NCBI RefSeq assembly: GCF_023151265.1
Contig: NZ_JAKLJH010000089.1
Span: forward strand, 1-33,317
Source of the DNA: Flavobacterium sp.
GTDB lineage: Bacteria; Bacteroidota; Bacteroidia; Flavobacteriales; Flavobacteriaceae
Length of the DNA stretch: 33,317 nt
Reading direction: 5' to 3'
Shown here piece by piece: positions 24,594 to 31,793 of this stretch. The translations under genes and the position numbers were made by a program. Each line of letters starts with the position of its first letter. The stretch's first letter is position 1. The notes under the pieces are model-generated. The model saw only the letters and a list, made by a program, of their open reading frames with translations, searched no databases and was not told where the DNA came from.

Positions 24594-26366
24594 ATGAAGA
24601 ACACTATAACATACCTGTTTGCATTATTTTTTTCTCTGCTATTTACTTTTAGCTGGAGCCAAACCTATACTATAAAACAAATAGATTCGGTTTTAAATAT
24701 GCCATACGATGATATTGTTGCGAATACTTCCAAGTCATTACAACTGTTTAATAAAGTTTTATCGGATGCTAAAAAACAAAACTACAAATTAGGTGTTGCC
24801 AACAGTTACGATAAAATGGCGCTATGTTATTTTTATCAAAATAAATATGACTTACAAGCCAAATACATTTTCATGGCAATTGATTATTTTAATCAGTTAA
24901 AGCAATACAACAAAGTAGCTTCGCTTTACGGAAGTTATGGTTATCATTTAAAAAGACGCAATTTAGATTCTGGAATTTTGTACATGCAAAAAGGATTAAA
25001 AATTGGAGAAAAACACAATTCAGAATACGAACTAAGAGCTATTTATGACAACTACGGCGTTTTAAAAGAAATGAAAAAAGAGTACGACAGTGCTTTTTTG
25101 TTCTACAATAAATCGCTGACTTTAAAAGAAAAAGCAAATGATAAAATTGGAATTCCGTATAGTTTGAATAAAATTGGAATGCTTCAATTAACCTTAAAAC
25201 AATTTGCTAAAGCGAAACAAAATTTAGACAAAGCCTATAAAATTCGATTAGAAATTGACGACAAAATTGGAATTGCCGAAAACCTAAATTTCTATGGTTA
25301 CTATTATTTTGAAACCAAAGACAATCAAAAATCGATTGACTTTTTCAATAAAGCATTGATTTATAGTAAAACTTATAATTACAATTATTTGACTCAAGAT
25401 AATTATCAAAAACTATCTGAATTATATGAATTGAGTTCTGATTATAAAACGGCATTAGATAATTTTAAAAACTATACTACTTACAAAGATAGTATTTCAA
25501 ATATTAACCTCAGAATTAAACAAGCCGAGCTTGATACTGAATTTGACACTGAACGAAAAGAGAAAGAAATTTTAGAACAGAAAGCCAACTTAGCTGTAAA
25601 AAACACTTACATAGTAATCATTATTTCACTTCTAATTTTATCTATAATCGTAGGTTATTTTATGCTAAAAAATCAAAAAATGAAAACGCTTCAATTGCAA
25701 AAAGAAAACGAATTAAAAGATGCGTTATTAAAAATCGAAACTCAAAATCGTCTTCAGGAACAAAGACTTCAAATTTCGAGAGATCTGCATGATAACATTG
25801 GAGCTCAACTTACTTTCATTATTTCTTCTGTAGATTCTTTAAAATATGCGTTTGCCGATGGAAATCCGAAGTTAGAAGATAAATTAAATGATATTAGCTC
25901 GTTTACCAAAGAAACCATCTACGAATTAAGAGATACGATTTGGGCCATGAATAAAGAAGCAATTACGATTGAAGATTTAAAAACTAGAATTTCAAATTTT
26001 ATTGATAATGCCCAACTTTCATTGAACGGAATTCAATTTAATTTCAATTTCAATACAAAATCGTTTCAATCGTTTAGTTCTAGAGACGGGATGAATATTT
26101 ATCGTTTGATACAAGAAGCGGTAAATAATGCTATAAAACATGCAAAAGCAAGTCAAATTGACGTATCTTTAACTGAGTCGGACAATAAAATCAATGTTAT
26201 TATTTCAGACAACGGAAAAGGATTTGATTTGGCTACAGCCGAAATTGGAAATGGATTAAATACCATGAAAAAAAGAGCTTCCGAATTAAAAGGAGATTTC
26301 AAAATTGACACTAACGAACATGGAACTAAAATATATTTAGGCTTACCAAATCAAAACGAATTATAA
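24594..26366 (+). CDS. TPR-containing sensor histidine kinase (HisKA_3 type)
   Basis: The 590-residue protein has a signal peptide (residues 1-23) and a periplasmic part of about 310 residues built of TPR repeats (for example YDSAFLFYNKSLTLKEKAND and IGIAENLNFYGYYYFETKDN). A coiled segment precedes one membrane helix (about 337-358). The cytoplasmic kinase has the H-box QISRDLHDNIGAQLTF with phospho-acceptor His399. Its ATPase domain has the N-box EAVNNAIKHAKA, the G1 box SDNGKGFDL and the G2 region GNGLNTMKKRA. HisKA_3 kinases pair with NarL-type regulators, and such a regulator follows seven bases later. Sensing through periplasmic TPRs is common in Bacteroidota; the signal is not known. 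The gene is in the same direction as micropeptide A. Confidence 0.93.
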   Translation: MKNTITYLFALFFSLLFTFSWSQTYTIKQIDSVLNMPYDDIVANTSKSLQLFNKVLSDAKKQNYKLGVANSYDKMALCYFYQNKYDLQAKYIFMAIDYFNQLKQYNKVASLYGSYGYHLKRRNLDSGILYMQKGLKIGEKHNSEYELRAIYDNYGVLKEMKKEYDSAFLFYNKSLTLKEKANDKIGIPYSLNKIGMLQLTLKQFAKAKQNLDKAYKIRLEIDDKIGIAENLNFYGYYYFETKDNQKSIDFFNKALIYSKTYNYNYLTQDNYQKLSELYELSSDYKTALDNFKNYTTYKDSISNINLRIKQAELDTEFDTERKEKEILEQKANLAVKNTYIVIIISLLILSIIVGYFMLKNQKMKTLQLQKENELKDALLKIETQNRLQEQRLQISRDLHDNIGAQLTFIISSVDSLKYAFADGNPKLEDKLNDISSFTKETIYELRDTIWAMNKEAITIEDLKTRISNFIDNAQLSLNGIQFNFNFNTKSFQSFSSRDGMNIYRLIQEAVNNAIKHAKASQIDVSLTESDNKINVIISDNGKGFDLATAEIGNGLNTMKKRASELKGDFKIDTNEHGTKIYLGLPNQNEL

Positions 26367-26373
26367 TTCAAGG

Positions 26374-27030
26374 ATGCAAAAAGTAATCAAAACTGTTATC
26401 GTAGACGACAATACGTTCCTAATAAAAGCTATTCAGGAAAAACTTTCCTTTTTTGATGATATTCAAATAAAATTTACTGCTTTAGACGGTTCTGATTTAC
26501 TGACTAAAATAAGTAACAATCATAACATCGATGTGATTTTAATGGATATCGACATGCCTGTTTTAAACGGAATTGAAGCCACCGAAATCATAAAAAACAA
26601 ATATCCGCATATAAAAGTTATTATGTTGACTGTTTTTGATAATGATGAAAATATTTTTAATGCAATCAAAGCAGGAGCTGATGGTTATTTATTGAAAGAA
26701 GTGGAACCTAAAACATTATACGAAGGCATTATCGATACTCTAAACGGAGGCGCAGCTATGAATCCATCAATTGCATTAAAAACATTAAAATTACTTCGTA
26801 ATCCAATAGATTTAGACAATAAAAAAGAAGAAGAAATCATCAAATTATCAGCACGAGAAATAGATGTTTTAGAACAACTTAGCAAGGGTTTAAATTATAT
26901 TAACATTGCTGAGAATTTATTTTTATCTCCGGCAACGGTAAGAAAACACATTGAAAATATTTACACAAAACTTCAAGTTCACAATAAATTAGAAGCCGTT
27001 CAAAAAGCCAAGAAGAACAATCTAATTTAA
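26374..27030 (+). CDS. NarL/LuxR-type response regulator
   Basis: The 218-residue protein has a receiver domain with acidic pair Asp11-Asp12, phospho-acceptor Asp58 (ILMDIDMP), a Thr in VIMLTVFD and Lys in YLLKEVEP. The C-terminal LuxR-type helix-turn-helix is LSAREIDVLEQLSKGLNYINIAENLFLSPATVRKHIENIYTKL, about residues 150-192 (its key residues only). It is the partner of the kinase, sharing the operon. Regulators of this family bind as dimers to inverted repeats with about 20-base span, which fits the AATACG-N8-CGTATT sites before and after the operon. Operator 3 starts three bases after this gene. The link between this protein and the sites is inference. Confidence 0.95.
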   Translation: MQKVIKTVIVDDNTFLIKAIQEKLSFFDDIQIKFTALDGSDLLTKISNNHNIDVILMDIDMPVLNGIEATEIIKNKYPHIKVIMLTVFDNDENIFNAIKAGADGYLLKEVEPKTLYEGIIDTLNGGAAMNPSIALKTLKLLRNPIDLDNKKEEEIIKLSAREIDVLEQLSKGLNYINIAENLFLSPATVRKHIENIYTKLQVHNKLEAVQKAKKNNLI

Positions 27031-27032
27031 AA

Positions 27033-27082
27033 AAATACGTTATTTGACGTATTGATTTTAGATTCAAAATCTTGCAATTTTA
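27033..27082 (+). promoter_or_regulatory. Operator-promoter 3, upstream of micropeptide B
   Basis: AATACG-TTATTTGA-CGTATT (27034-27053, arms extendable to AATACGT / ACGTATT) is followed after exactly 22 bases by AATTTTAC (from 27076); the -7 box is CAATTTTA. The start of micropeptide B lies 51 bases after the first operator base run ends, as for micropeptide A. Confidence 0.7.
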
Positions 27083-27103
27083 CCACATTATAAATTTGAC
27101 AAA

Positions 27104-27217
27104 ATGAAGCGGACTGTTGGTACATTTATAAGAAAAAACAAAATGACCATGATTATAGTAATCATAGTCATTCTGTTCTTGTTATTGAATTGTTATAATA
27201 TTTTGTATTGCAATTAA
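27104..27217 (+). CDS. Membrane micropeptide B (37 residues), paralog of micropeptide A
   Basis: ATG 27104 to TAA 27217 encodes 37 residues: a basic start (MKRTVGTFIRKNK), a hydrophobic helix (MTMIIVIIVILFLLLN) and the end CYNILYCN. The part LLLN-x-YN-x-x-Y matches micropeptide A in position and order, while the N-terminal halves differ in length. It contains two Cys near the end. The last bases overlap the stop codon of the convergent ABC-F gene (TTAA). The gene is too short for common gene finders. Its own operator and the resemblance to micropeptide A are the reasons to believe it. Confidence 0.65.
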   Translation: MKRTVGTFIRKNKMTMIIVIIVILFLLLNCYNILYCN

Positions 27218-29130
27218 CTGTTTACGATTTCAATTTCTAATTGCACGTTTTCCCAATCTTCTAATAATTGTTCTAACTCTTTTTTCTTCTTTTCATAAGC
27301 TGCAAAAAACATAGCATCTTCAATATGTTTATCATAGTTAGAAGCTAACGCCTTATCATCGGCTTGAATGTCTTTTTCTAATTGCTGAATTTGACTTTCA
27401 ATTTTGCTTAATTTATTCTGAAGTGCTTTCGCTTTCTTTTGGTCTTCGTAAGAGATATTTTTTACTGTTTTATCAGCACTTGTATTTACTACGACATCTT
27501 TCTTTTCAATTTCACGCATATTCATAGCGTTTTTCTGTTCCAAGAAGAAATTTATGTCGCCCAAATATTCTCTGATTTTTTGATCTTTGAATTCGTACAC
27601 AATATTAGACATTCCTTGCAAGAAATCACGGTCGTGAGACACAAGCAATAAAGTTCCTTCAAACTGCTTTAAAGCGGCTTTTAAAACGTTTTTAGACTTA
27701 ATATCCAAGTGATTCGTTGGCTCATCCATCACTAGAACATTAATCGGTTGTAAAAGCAATTTACAAAGTGCCAAACGATTTCGTTCTCCTCCAGAAAGTA
27801 CTTTTACTTTTTTCTCTACATCGTCGCCACGGAACAAGAACGAACCTAACATATCGCGCACTTTTGAACGATTCGTATCGGTTGCAGCTTCTAACATCGT
27901 ATCTAACAAAGTTTTTTCACCATCTAAATATTCAGCTTGATTTTGAGCGAAGTAACCTAATTGTACGTTATGTCCAAGTTTGATGGTTCCTTCGTATTCA
28001 AATTCATTTACAATCGCTTTCATAAACGTTGATTTACCTTGACCATTTTGTCCAACGAAAGCAACTTTACTTCCACGTTCTACTAAAAGCGAAATATCTT
28101 TCAAGATAACTTTATCGCCATAGGCTTTGGTAACGTGTTCGGCCTCTACCACAACTCTTCCTGGCGTTTGCGATACTGGAAACGAAATATTCATCACCGA
28201 ATTGTCGTCTTCATCCACTTCAATTCGCTCTACTTTATCTAATTTTTTAATCAACGACTGAGCCATCGATGCTTTAGAAGCTTTTGCTCTAAATTTCTCG
28301 ATTAACTTTTCAGTCTCTTCAATTTTCTTGGCTTGATTTTTTTGGGTTGCCAATTGCTTTTCGCGAATTTCCTGACGCAATACTAAATATTCTGAATACG
28401 GTTTACTAAAATCGTATGCTTTTCCTAAAGAAATTTCGATAGTTCGATTCGTTACATTATCCAAAAACATTTTATCATGCGAAACGATTACGACAACTCC
28501 AGTGAAATTTCGTAAAAAACCTTCTAACCAAATAATACTTTCAATATCTAAGTGATTCGTTGGCTCATCTAAAAGTAAAATATCGTTTGATTGCAATAAC
28601 AATTTTGCTAATTCAATACGCATTCTCCATCCACCCGAAAAAGTATCGGTTTGATTGTCGAAATCCTCTCTTTTGAATCCAAGACCTAAAAGAATTTTCT
28701 CGGTATCTCCAACATAGTTATAACCACCAAGAACTTCATAATGATGCGTAACATCGCTTAATTCTTCAATTAAATCTGAATATTCTTGACTTTCATAATC
28801 GGTTCTAGTAACTAATTGGTGATTGATTTCATCAATTCTAAATTCGGCACGTTTAATTTCTTCAAAAGCCATATAGGCTTCTTCTAAAACCGTTCTTCCT
28901 TTAACAAAATCAATATCCTGACGAAGAAATCCGATTTTAACTTCTTTCTCTGTAGCAATAGTTCCACTATCAGGTTTAAAATCTCCTGCAAGCATTTTCA
29001 ACATAGTTGATTTTCCTGCACCATTTTTCCCAACAAGTCCTACTCTATCTCCAGAACCTAATCTAAAAGTTACTTCTTCAAAAAGATAGGTTCCACCAAA
29101 TGAAACCGATAAATTATGTATGTTTAGCAT
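27214..29130 (-). CDS. ABC-F family ATPase (Uup/EttA-like)
   Basis: The 638-residue protein has two ABC ATPase domains and no membrane segments. Domain one has GLVGKNGAGKSTMLKML (Walker A), FSGGWRMRIELAKLL (signature) and ILLLDEPTNHLD (Walker B). A charged linker (residues about 240-310, rich in Lys/Glu) follows. Domain two has FVGQNGQGKSTFMKA, LSGGERNRLALCKLL and VLVMDEPTNHLD. The C-terminal 90 residues are a Lys/Glu coiled coil typical of the Uup branch. ABC-F proteins act on the ribosome in translation, and some protect against antibiotics. The branch is judged by the linker and coiled coil only. It is convergent with the micropeptide B gene with a four-base overlap. Confidence 0.93.
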   Translation of the reverse strand: MLNIHNLSVSFGGTYLFEEVTFRLGSGDRVGLVGKNGAGKSTMLKMLAGDFKPDSGTIATEKEVKIGFLRQDIDFVKGRTVLEEAYMAFEEIKRAEFRIDEINHQLVTRTDYESQEYSDLIEELSDVTHHYEVLGGYNYVGDTEKILLGLGFKREDFDNQTDTFSGGWRMRIELAKLLLQSNDILLLDEPTNHLDIESIIWLEGFLRNFTGVVVIVSHDKMFLDNVTNRTIEISLGKAYDFSKPYSEYLVLRQEIREKQLATQKNQAKKIEETEKLIEKFRAKASKASMAQSLIKKLDKVERIEVDEDDNSVMNISFPVSQTPGRVVVEAEHVTKAYGDKVILKDISLLVERGSKVAFVGQNGQGKSTFMKAIVNEFEYEGTIKLGHNVQLGYFAQNQAEYLDGEKTLLDTMLEAATDTNRSKVRDMLGSFLFRGDDVEKKVKVLSGGERNRLALCKLLLQPINVLVMDEPTNHLDIKSKNVLKAALKQFEGTLLLVSHDRDFLQGMSNIVYEFKDQKIREYLGDINFFLEQKNAMNMREIEKKDVVVNTSADKTVKNISYEDQKKAKALQNKLSKIESQIQQLEKDIQADDKALASNYDKHIEDAMFFAAYEKKKKELEQLLEDWENVQLEIEIVNS

Positions 29131-29246
29131 TTAATAAGTTTAAAATGTTTAATTGTTTATGAGTTTAAGAGTTATAATTAACTCAATTTACCATTAAACA
29201 AATTGATTACTGTTACAATTGTTACACATAGAATTGTTAGTTATTG

Positions 29247-29254
29247 TACCTTTG
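29247..29254 (+). promoter_or_regulatory. -7 promoter element of the DUF983 gene
   Basis: TACCTTTG fits TAnnTTTG and lies 17 bases before ATG 29272; it argues against the TTG at 29266 as start. No good -33 element at 19 bases. Confidence 0.55.
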
Positions 29255-29271
29255 TGTAAAATATTTTGCAA

Positions 29272-29685
29272 ATGTTAAAAAAAGGATCCAAATTAAATAG
29301 TATTTTAACAGGAAGTTGTCCTACTTGCCATGAAGAAAGCATGTATTTAGACAAAAATCCGTATAATGTTCTAAATGTGTACAAAATGCATGAAAATTGC
29401 AGTCATTGTGGAACTAAATATAAAATTGAACCCTCATTTTTTTATGGGGCTATGTATGTGAGTTATGCCTTAGGAATTGCATTTGGCGTAGCTGCATTTA
29501 TTATCACTTATTTCTTTATTGGAGAAAAGAATTTGGTAAACAATTTCATTGTCATTATCATAACATTAATTGTTTTCATGCCCGTAATTATGCGTTTATC
29601 GAGAAACATCTGGATAAATATGTTTATGAGTTACGATAAGGATTGGAAACAACACAAAGGTGAAAAGAAAGCCACACTTAGATAA
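29272..29685 (+). CDS. DUF983 family membrane protein
   Basis: From ATG 29272 the protein has 137 residues. Two CxxC-type motifs (GSCPTCHEE and NCSHCGTKY) form a likely zinc ribbon in the first 45 residues. The family signature EPSFFYGAMYVSYALG and two membrane helices (about residues 55-78 and 86-106) follow, then a basic C-terminus. DUF983 proteins are small membrane proteins of unknown role, sometimes near cytochrome oxidase genes; here no such gene is near. A bidirectional terminator separates it from the convergent FAD oxidoreductase gene. Confidence 0.9.
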   Translation: MLKKGSKLNSILTGSCPTCHEESMYLDKNPYNVLNVYKMHENCSHCGTKYKIEPSFFYGAMYVSYALGIAFGVAAFIITYFFIGEKNLVNNFIVIIITLIVFMPVIMRLSRNIWINMFMSYDKDWKQHKGEKKATLR

Positions 29686-29688
29686 ATA

Positions 29689-29718
29689 AAAAACCGAAAC
29701 AAATTAGTTTCGGTTTTT
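29689..29718. terminator. Bidirectional terminator
   Basis: AAAAACCGAAAC pairs with GTTTCGGTTTTT around loop AAATTA; it overlaps the last codons of the FAD oxidoreductase gene on the other strand. Confidence 0.85.
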
Positions 29719-30756
29719 TTTATAACATCTTATTATATCAATTTCTTTTTCCAAAGGAATATTATTTTCTATATGCTGAAATAACTCATTAGCCAAATAA
29801 GGTCCGAGCATTACACCTCGAGTTCCTAAACCGTTTAAAACATGCAAATGCGAATATTCTGGATGAGTACCAACTAATGGCCTTCTGTCTTTAACTGTAG
29901 GACGAACACCAGCAAAATGCTTCACAACTTCAAAATCGCATGATATTAATTCGGATAATTTTTCGATTAATTCCTGTTTTCCTTCCTCTGTTGGAGTATT
30001 GGTTTTGTCTTTCCAATCGTATGTAGCTCCAACTTTGTATAAATCATTACCAATTGGGAGAATAAACACACTTGATTTTATAACAACATCTAAATCTAAA
30101 TTTGGTGCTTTAATGATGAGTAACTCACCTTTTGTACCATCCAAAGGCAAATCGTTAAAATATGGATTAGCATGTAATCCAAAACCTTCAGCAAAAATGA
30201 TATGTTTGGCTTTTATTTCTTTATATTGAATTCCGTTTTCTAAAAATTCAATTACGTCATAATTAAAACCTTCGTTAGAAAAGCAATATAGTGATTTCAG
30301 ATAATTTGAATACGCTTCAATCAAAGTTGAAATTTCCAAATAACCGGTATGATTTACTTTTCCATAGTGAAATGGGGAAGCAATATTTTCATAAGAAGTT
30401 GTAACTAATTTAGCATCTAAAAAGGGAGCTAAATTTGGCTTATCTGCAGCTTGAAACCAATTATTTTGCTCTTCAACTGAATACAATTTTCGAAGAATTG
30501 GCAATTCAAAATCGAAGACTACATTCAATTTAGATTGAATTTTATGGTATAAAGGAAAAGCGAAATCAATTTGCTCCTTTGCTTTCCATACTTCACTGAA
30601 TCTTTTTAAAACTACTGGGTTATATAATCCACCAGCAACACGAGAAGAAGGTTGCGAATTGTTATCAAAAACAAAAATTGTTTTATTGTTTTGCAAAGCA
30701 ATTTCTGCAAATGAAATTCCTGCTAAACCATTTCCAACGATTATAAAATCTATCAT
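29704..30756 (-). CDS. FAD-dependent oxidoreductase (DAO family)
   Basis: The 350-residue protein starts with the FAD-binding dinucleotide motif IIVGNGLAGISFAEIAL (Gly8-x-Gly10-x-x-Gly13), then VFDNN with the acidic end of the second strand and SRVAGGLYNPVV. In the C-terminal half LPIGNDLYKVGATYDW and AGVRPTVKDRRPLVGTHPE followed by LNGLGTRGVMLGP are typical of glycine/D-amino acid oxidase-like enzymes. Such enzymes oxidise amines or amino acids with FAD. The substrate cannot be told; no MnmC methyltransferase domain is fused. The gene is downstream of the gldMN terminator, so it is transcribed separately. Confidence 0.88.
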   Translation of the reverse strand: MIDFIIVGNGLAGISFAEIALQNNKTIFVFDNNSQPSSRVAGGLYNPVVLKRFSEVWKAKEQIDFAFPLYHKIQSKLNVVFDFELPILRKLYSVEEQNNWFQAADKPNLAPFLDAKLVTTSYENIASPFHYGKVNHTGYLEISTLIEAYSNYLKSLYCFSNEGFNYDVIEFLENGIQYKEIKAKHIIFAEGFGLHANPYFNDLPLDGTKGELLIIKAPNLDLDVVIKSSVFILPIGNDLYKVGATYDWKDKTNTPTEEGKQELIEKLSELISCDFEVVKHFAGVRPTVKDRRPLVGTHPEYSHLHVLNGLGTRGVMLGPYLANELFQHIENNIPLEKEIDIIRCYKKNRN

Positions 30757-30769
30757 GGTGTAAAATTAA

Positions 30770-30797
30770 AAAACTCTTACCAAATGGTAAGAGTTTT
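30770..30797. terminator. Terminator of the gldMN operon
   Basis: AAAACTCTTACC (30770-30781) pairs perfectly over 12 bp with GGTAAGAGTTTT (30786-30797), loop AAAT; for the minus strand it follows the gldN stop. Confidence 0.88.
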
Positions 30798-30822
30798 ATT
30801 AAATGAAATTGGAGAAATATTA

Positions 30823-31752
30823 TTAATAATTCCACATATCTTGTTCGAAGTCACGAATCTTTTCTTTTACACGATCCGATTCTAACAATTGCATTTGAGC
30901 GTTTTCTTTCATGTAGTCAGCAATCTTACGGTCTCCGTAAACATTTTCTTCTAAATAAATCATACCGCTAAAACGACGAGCGTTTAACATATGGTCAAAA
31001 GAAAATGGCATTGCCGAGTTTCTGTTATTAAAAGCTTTTGCTTCATGAAGAATATCTCTTGTTGAAGGGAAATAAACCCAGAACAAATCGATATATTCTA
31101 ATTCAGCATCACTATTTTTCTTAGAGAAAACATCAGGAACAACAGGACAAATACCTAATAAACGGTACTTTAATTCCCCTTGTCTTTTATCAAAATACCA
31201 ATATCCAACTATTCTGTAAGCTGTTACATCATAAGCTTCGATTTCAGTTTTTCTGATATACTCCTCATCAATTTTTTTGGTACCTTTTCTATAAGCATCC
31301 ATATCTTCATTCATTTGCTCACGACCAACATCTGTTGTATCTACAGTATACAATGAAGATTCGATATCTTTAAGGGTTTTCTTAGTAGTAAAATAACTTG
31401 AGTCATAAACTTCAGTAATTTTACCTTCTTTGATACCATTAATTAAGACATTGTAAAGAGGTCTTCTATCTGGAGATGACATAACATCACCATCTACAGG
31501 AAAGTAAAGAGGAAAATTAACTCTTTCATCAAGATCTACATATTCCCAAATACGTTTTCCCATTAAGATATCTCTATCATGAACATACCCATAAGGCAAC
31601 GGTTTGTCATTATCAGCACTTAATTCTGCTTCTGTTTTTTTCCCGATTTGATCAGGTGTTTTAGCATTTAATAAGTTTGACTGAGCAAAAGTAGTAGCGC
31701 TTAAACCTAATACTAAAATTGCAATACTATTTCTCCAATTCATTTTATTCAT
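30823..31752 (-). CDS. gldN: Gliding motility / type IX secretion protein GldN
   Basis: The 309-residue protein has a signal peptide (about residues 1-23, ending TTFAQ) and the GldN body. It contains DRDILMGKRIWEYVDLDERVNFPLY, the repeated DVTAYRIVGYWYFDKRQGELKYRLLGICPVVPDV, and FSFDHMLNARRFSGMIYLEENVYGDR, each typical of GldN/PorN. GldN is a periplasmic component of the T9SS that forms, with GldK, the outer-membrane-associated ring. It follows gldM by 41 bases and is the last gene of the gldKLMN operon. Either ATG 31752 or ATG 31743 (three residues shorter) may be used. The end is marked by the strong terminator. Confidence 0.97.
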   Translation of the reverse strand: MNKMNWRNSIAILVLGLSATTFAQSNLLNAKTPDQIGKKTEAELSADNDKPLPYGYVHDRDILMGKRIWEYVDLDERVNFPLYFPVDGDVMSSPDRRPLYNVLINGIKEGKITEVYDSSYFTTKKTLKDIESSLYTVDTTDVGREQMNEDMDAYRKGTKKIDEEYIRKTEIEAYDVTAYRIVGYWYFDKRQGELKYRLLGICPVVPDVFSKKNSDAELEYIDLFWVYFPSTRDILHEAKAFNNRNSAMPFSFDHMLNARRFSGMIYLEENVYGDRKIADYMKENAQMQLLESDRVKEKIRDFEQDMWNY

Positions 31753-31793
31753 TTTTTATTTGGTTTAAAAAGATAAACTCAAATTAATTTAAA

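Noticed and set aside
27439..27983. Antisense frames within the ABC-F gene
   Set aside because: They are shadows of a strongly conserved coding sequence on the other strand.
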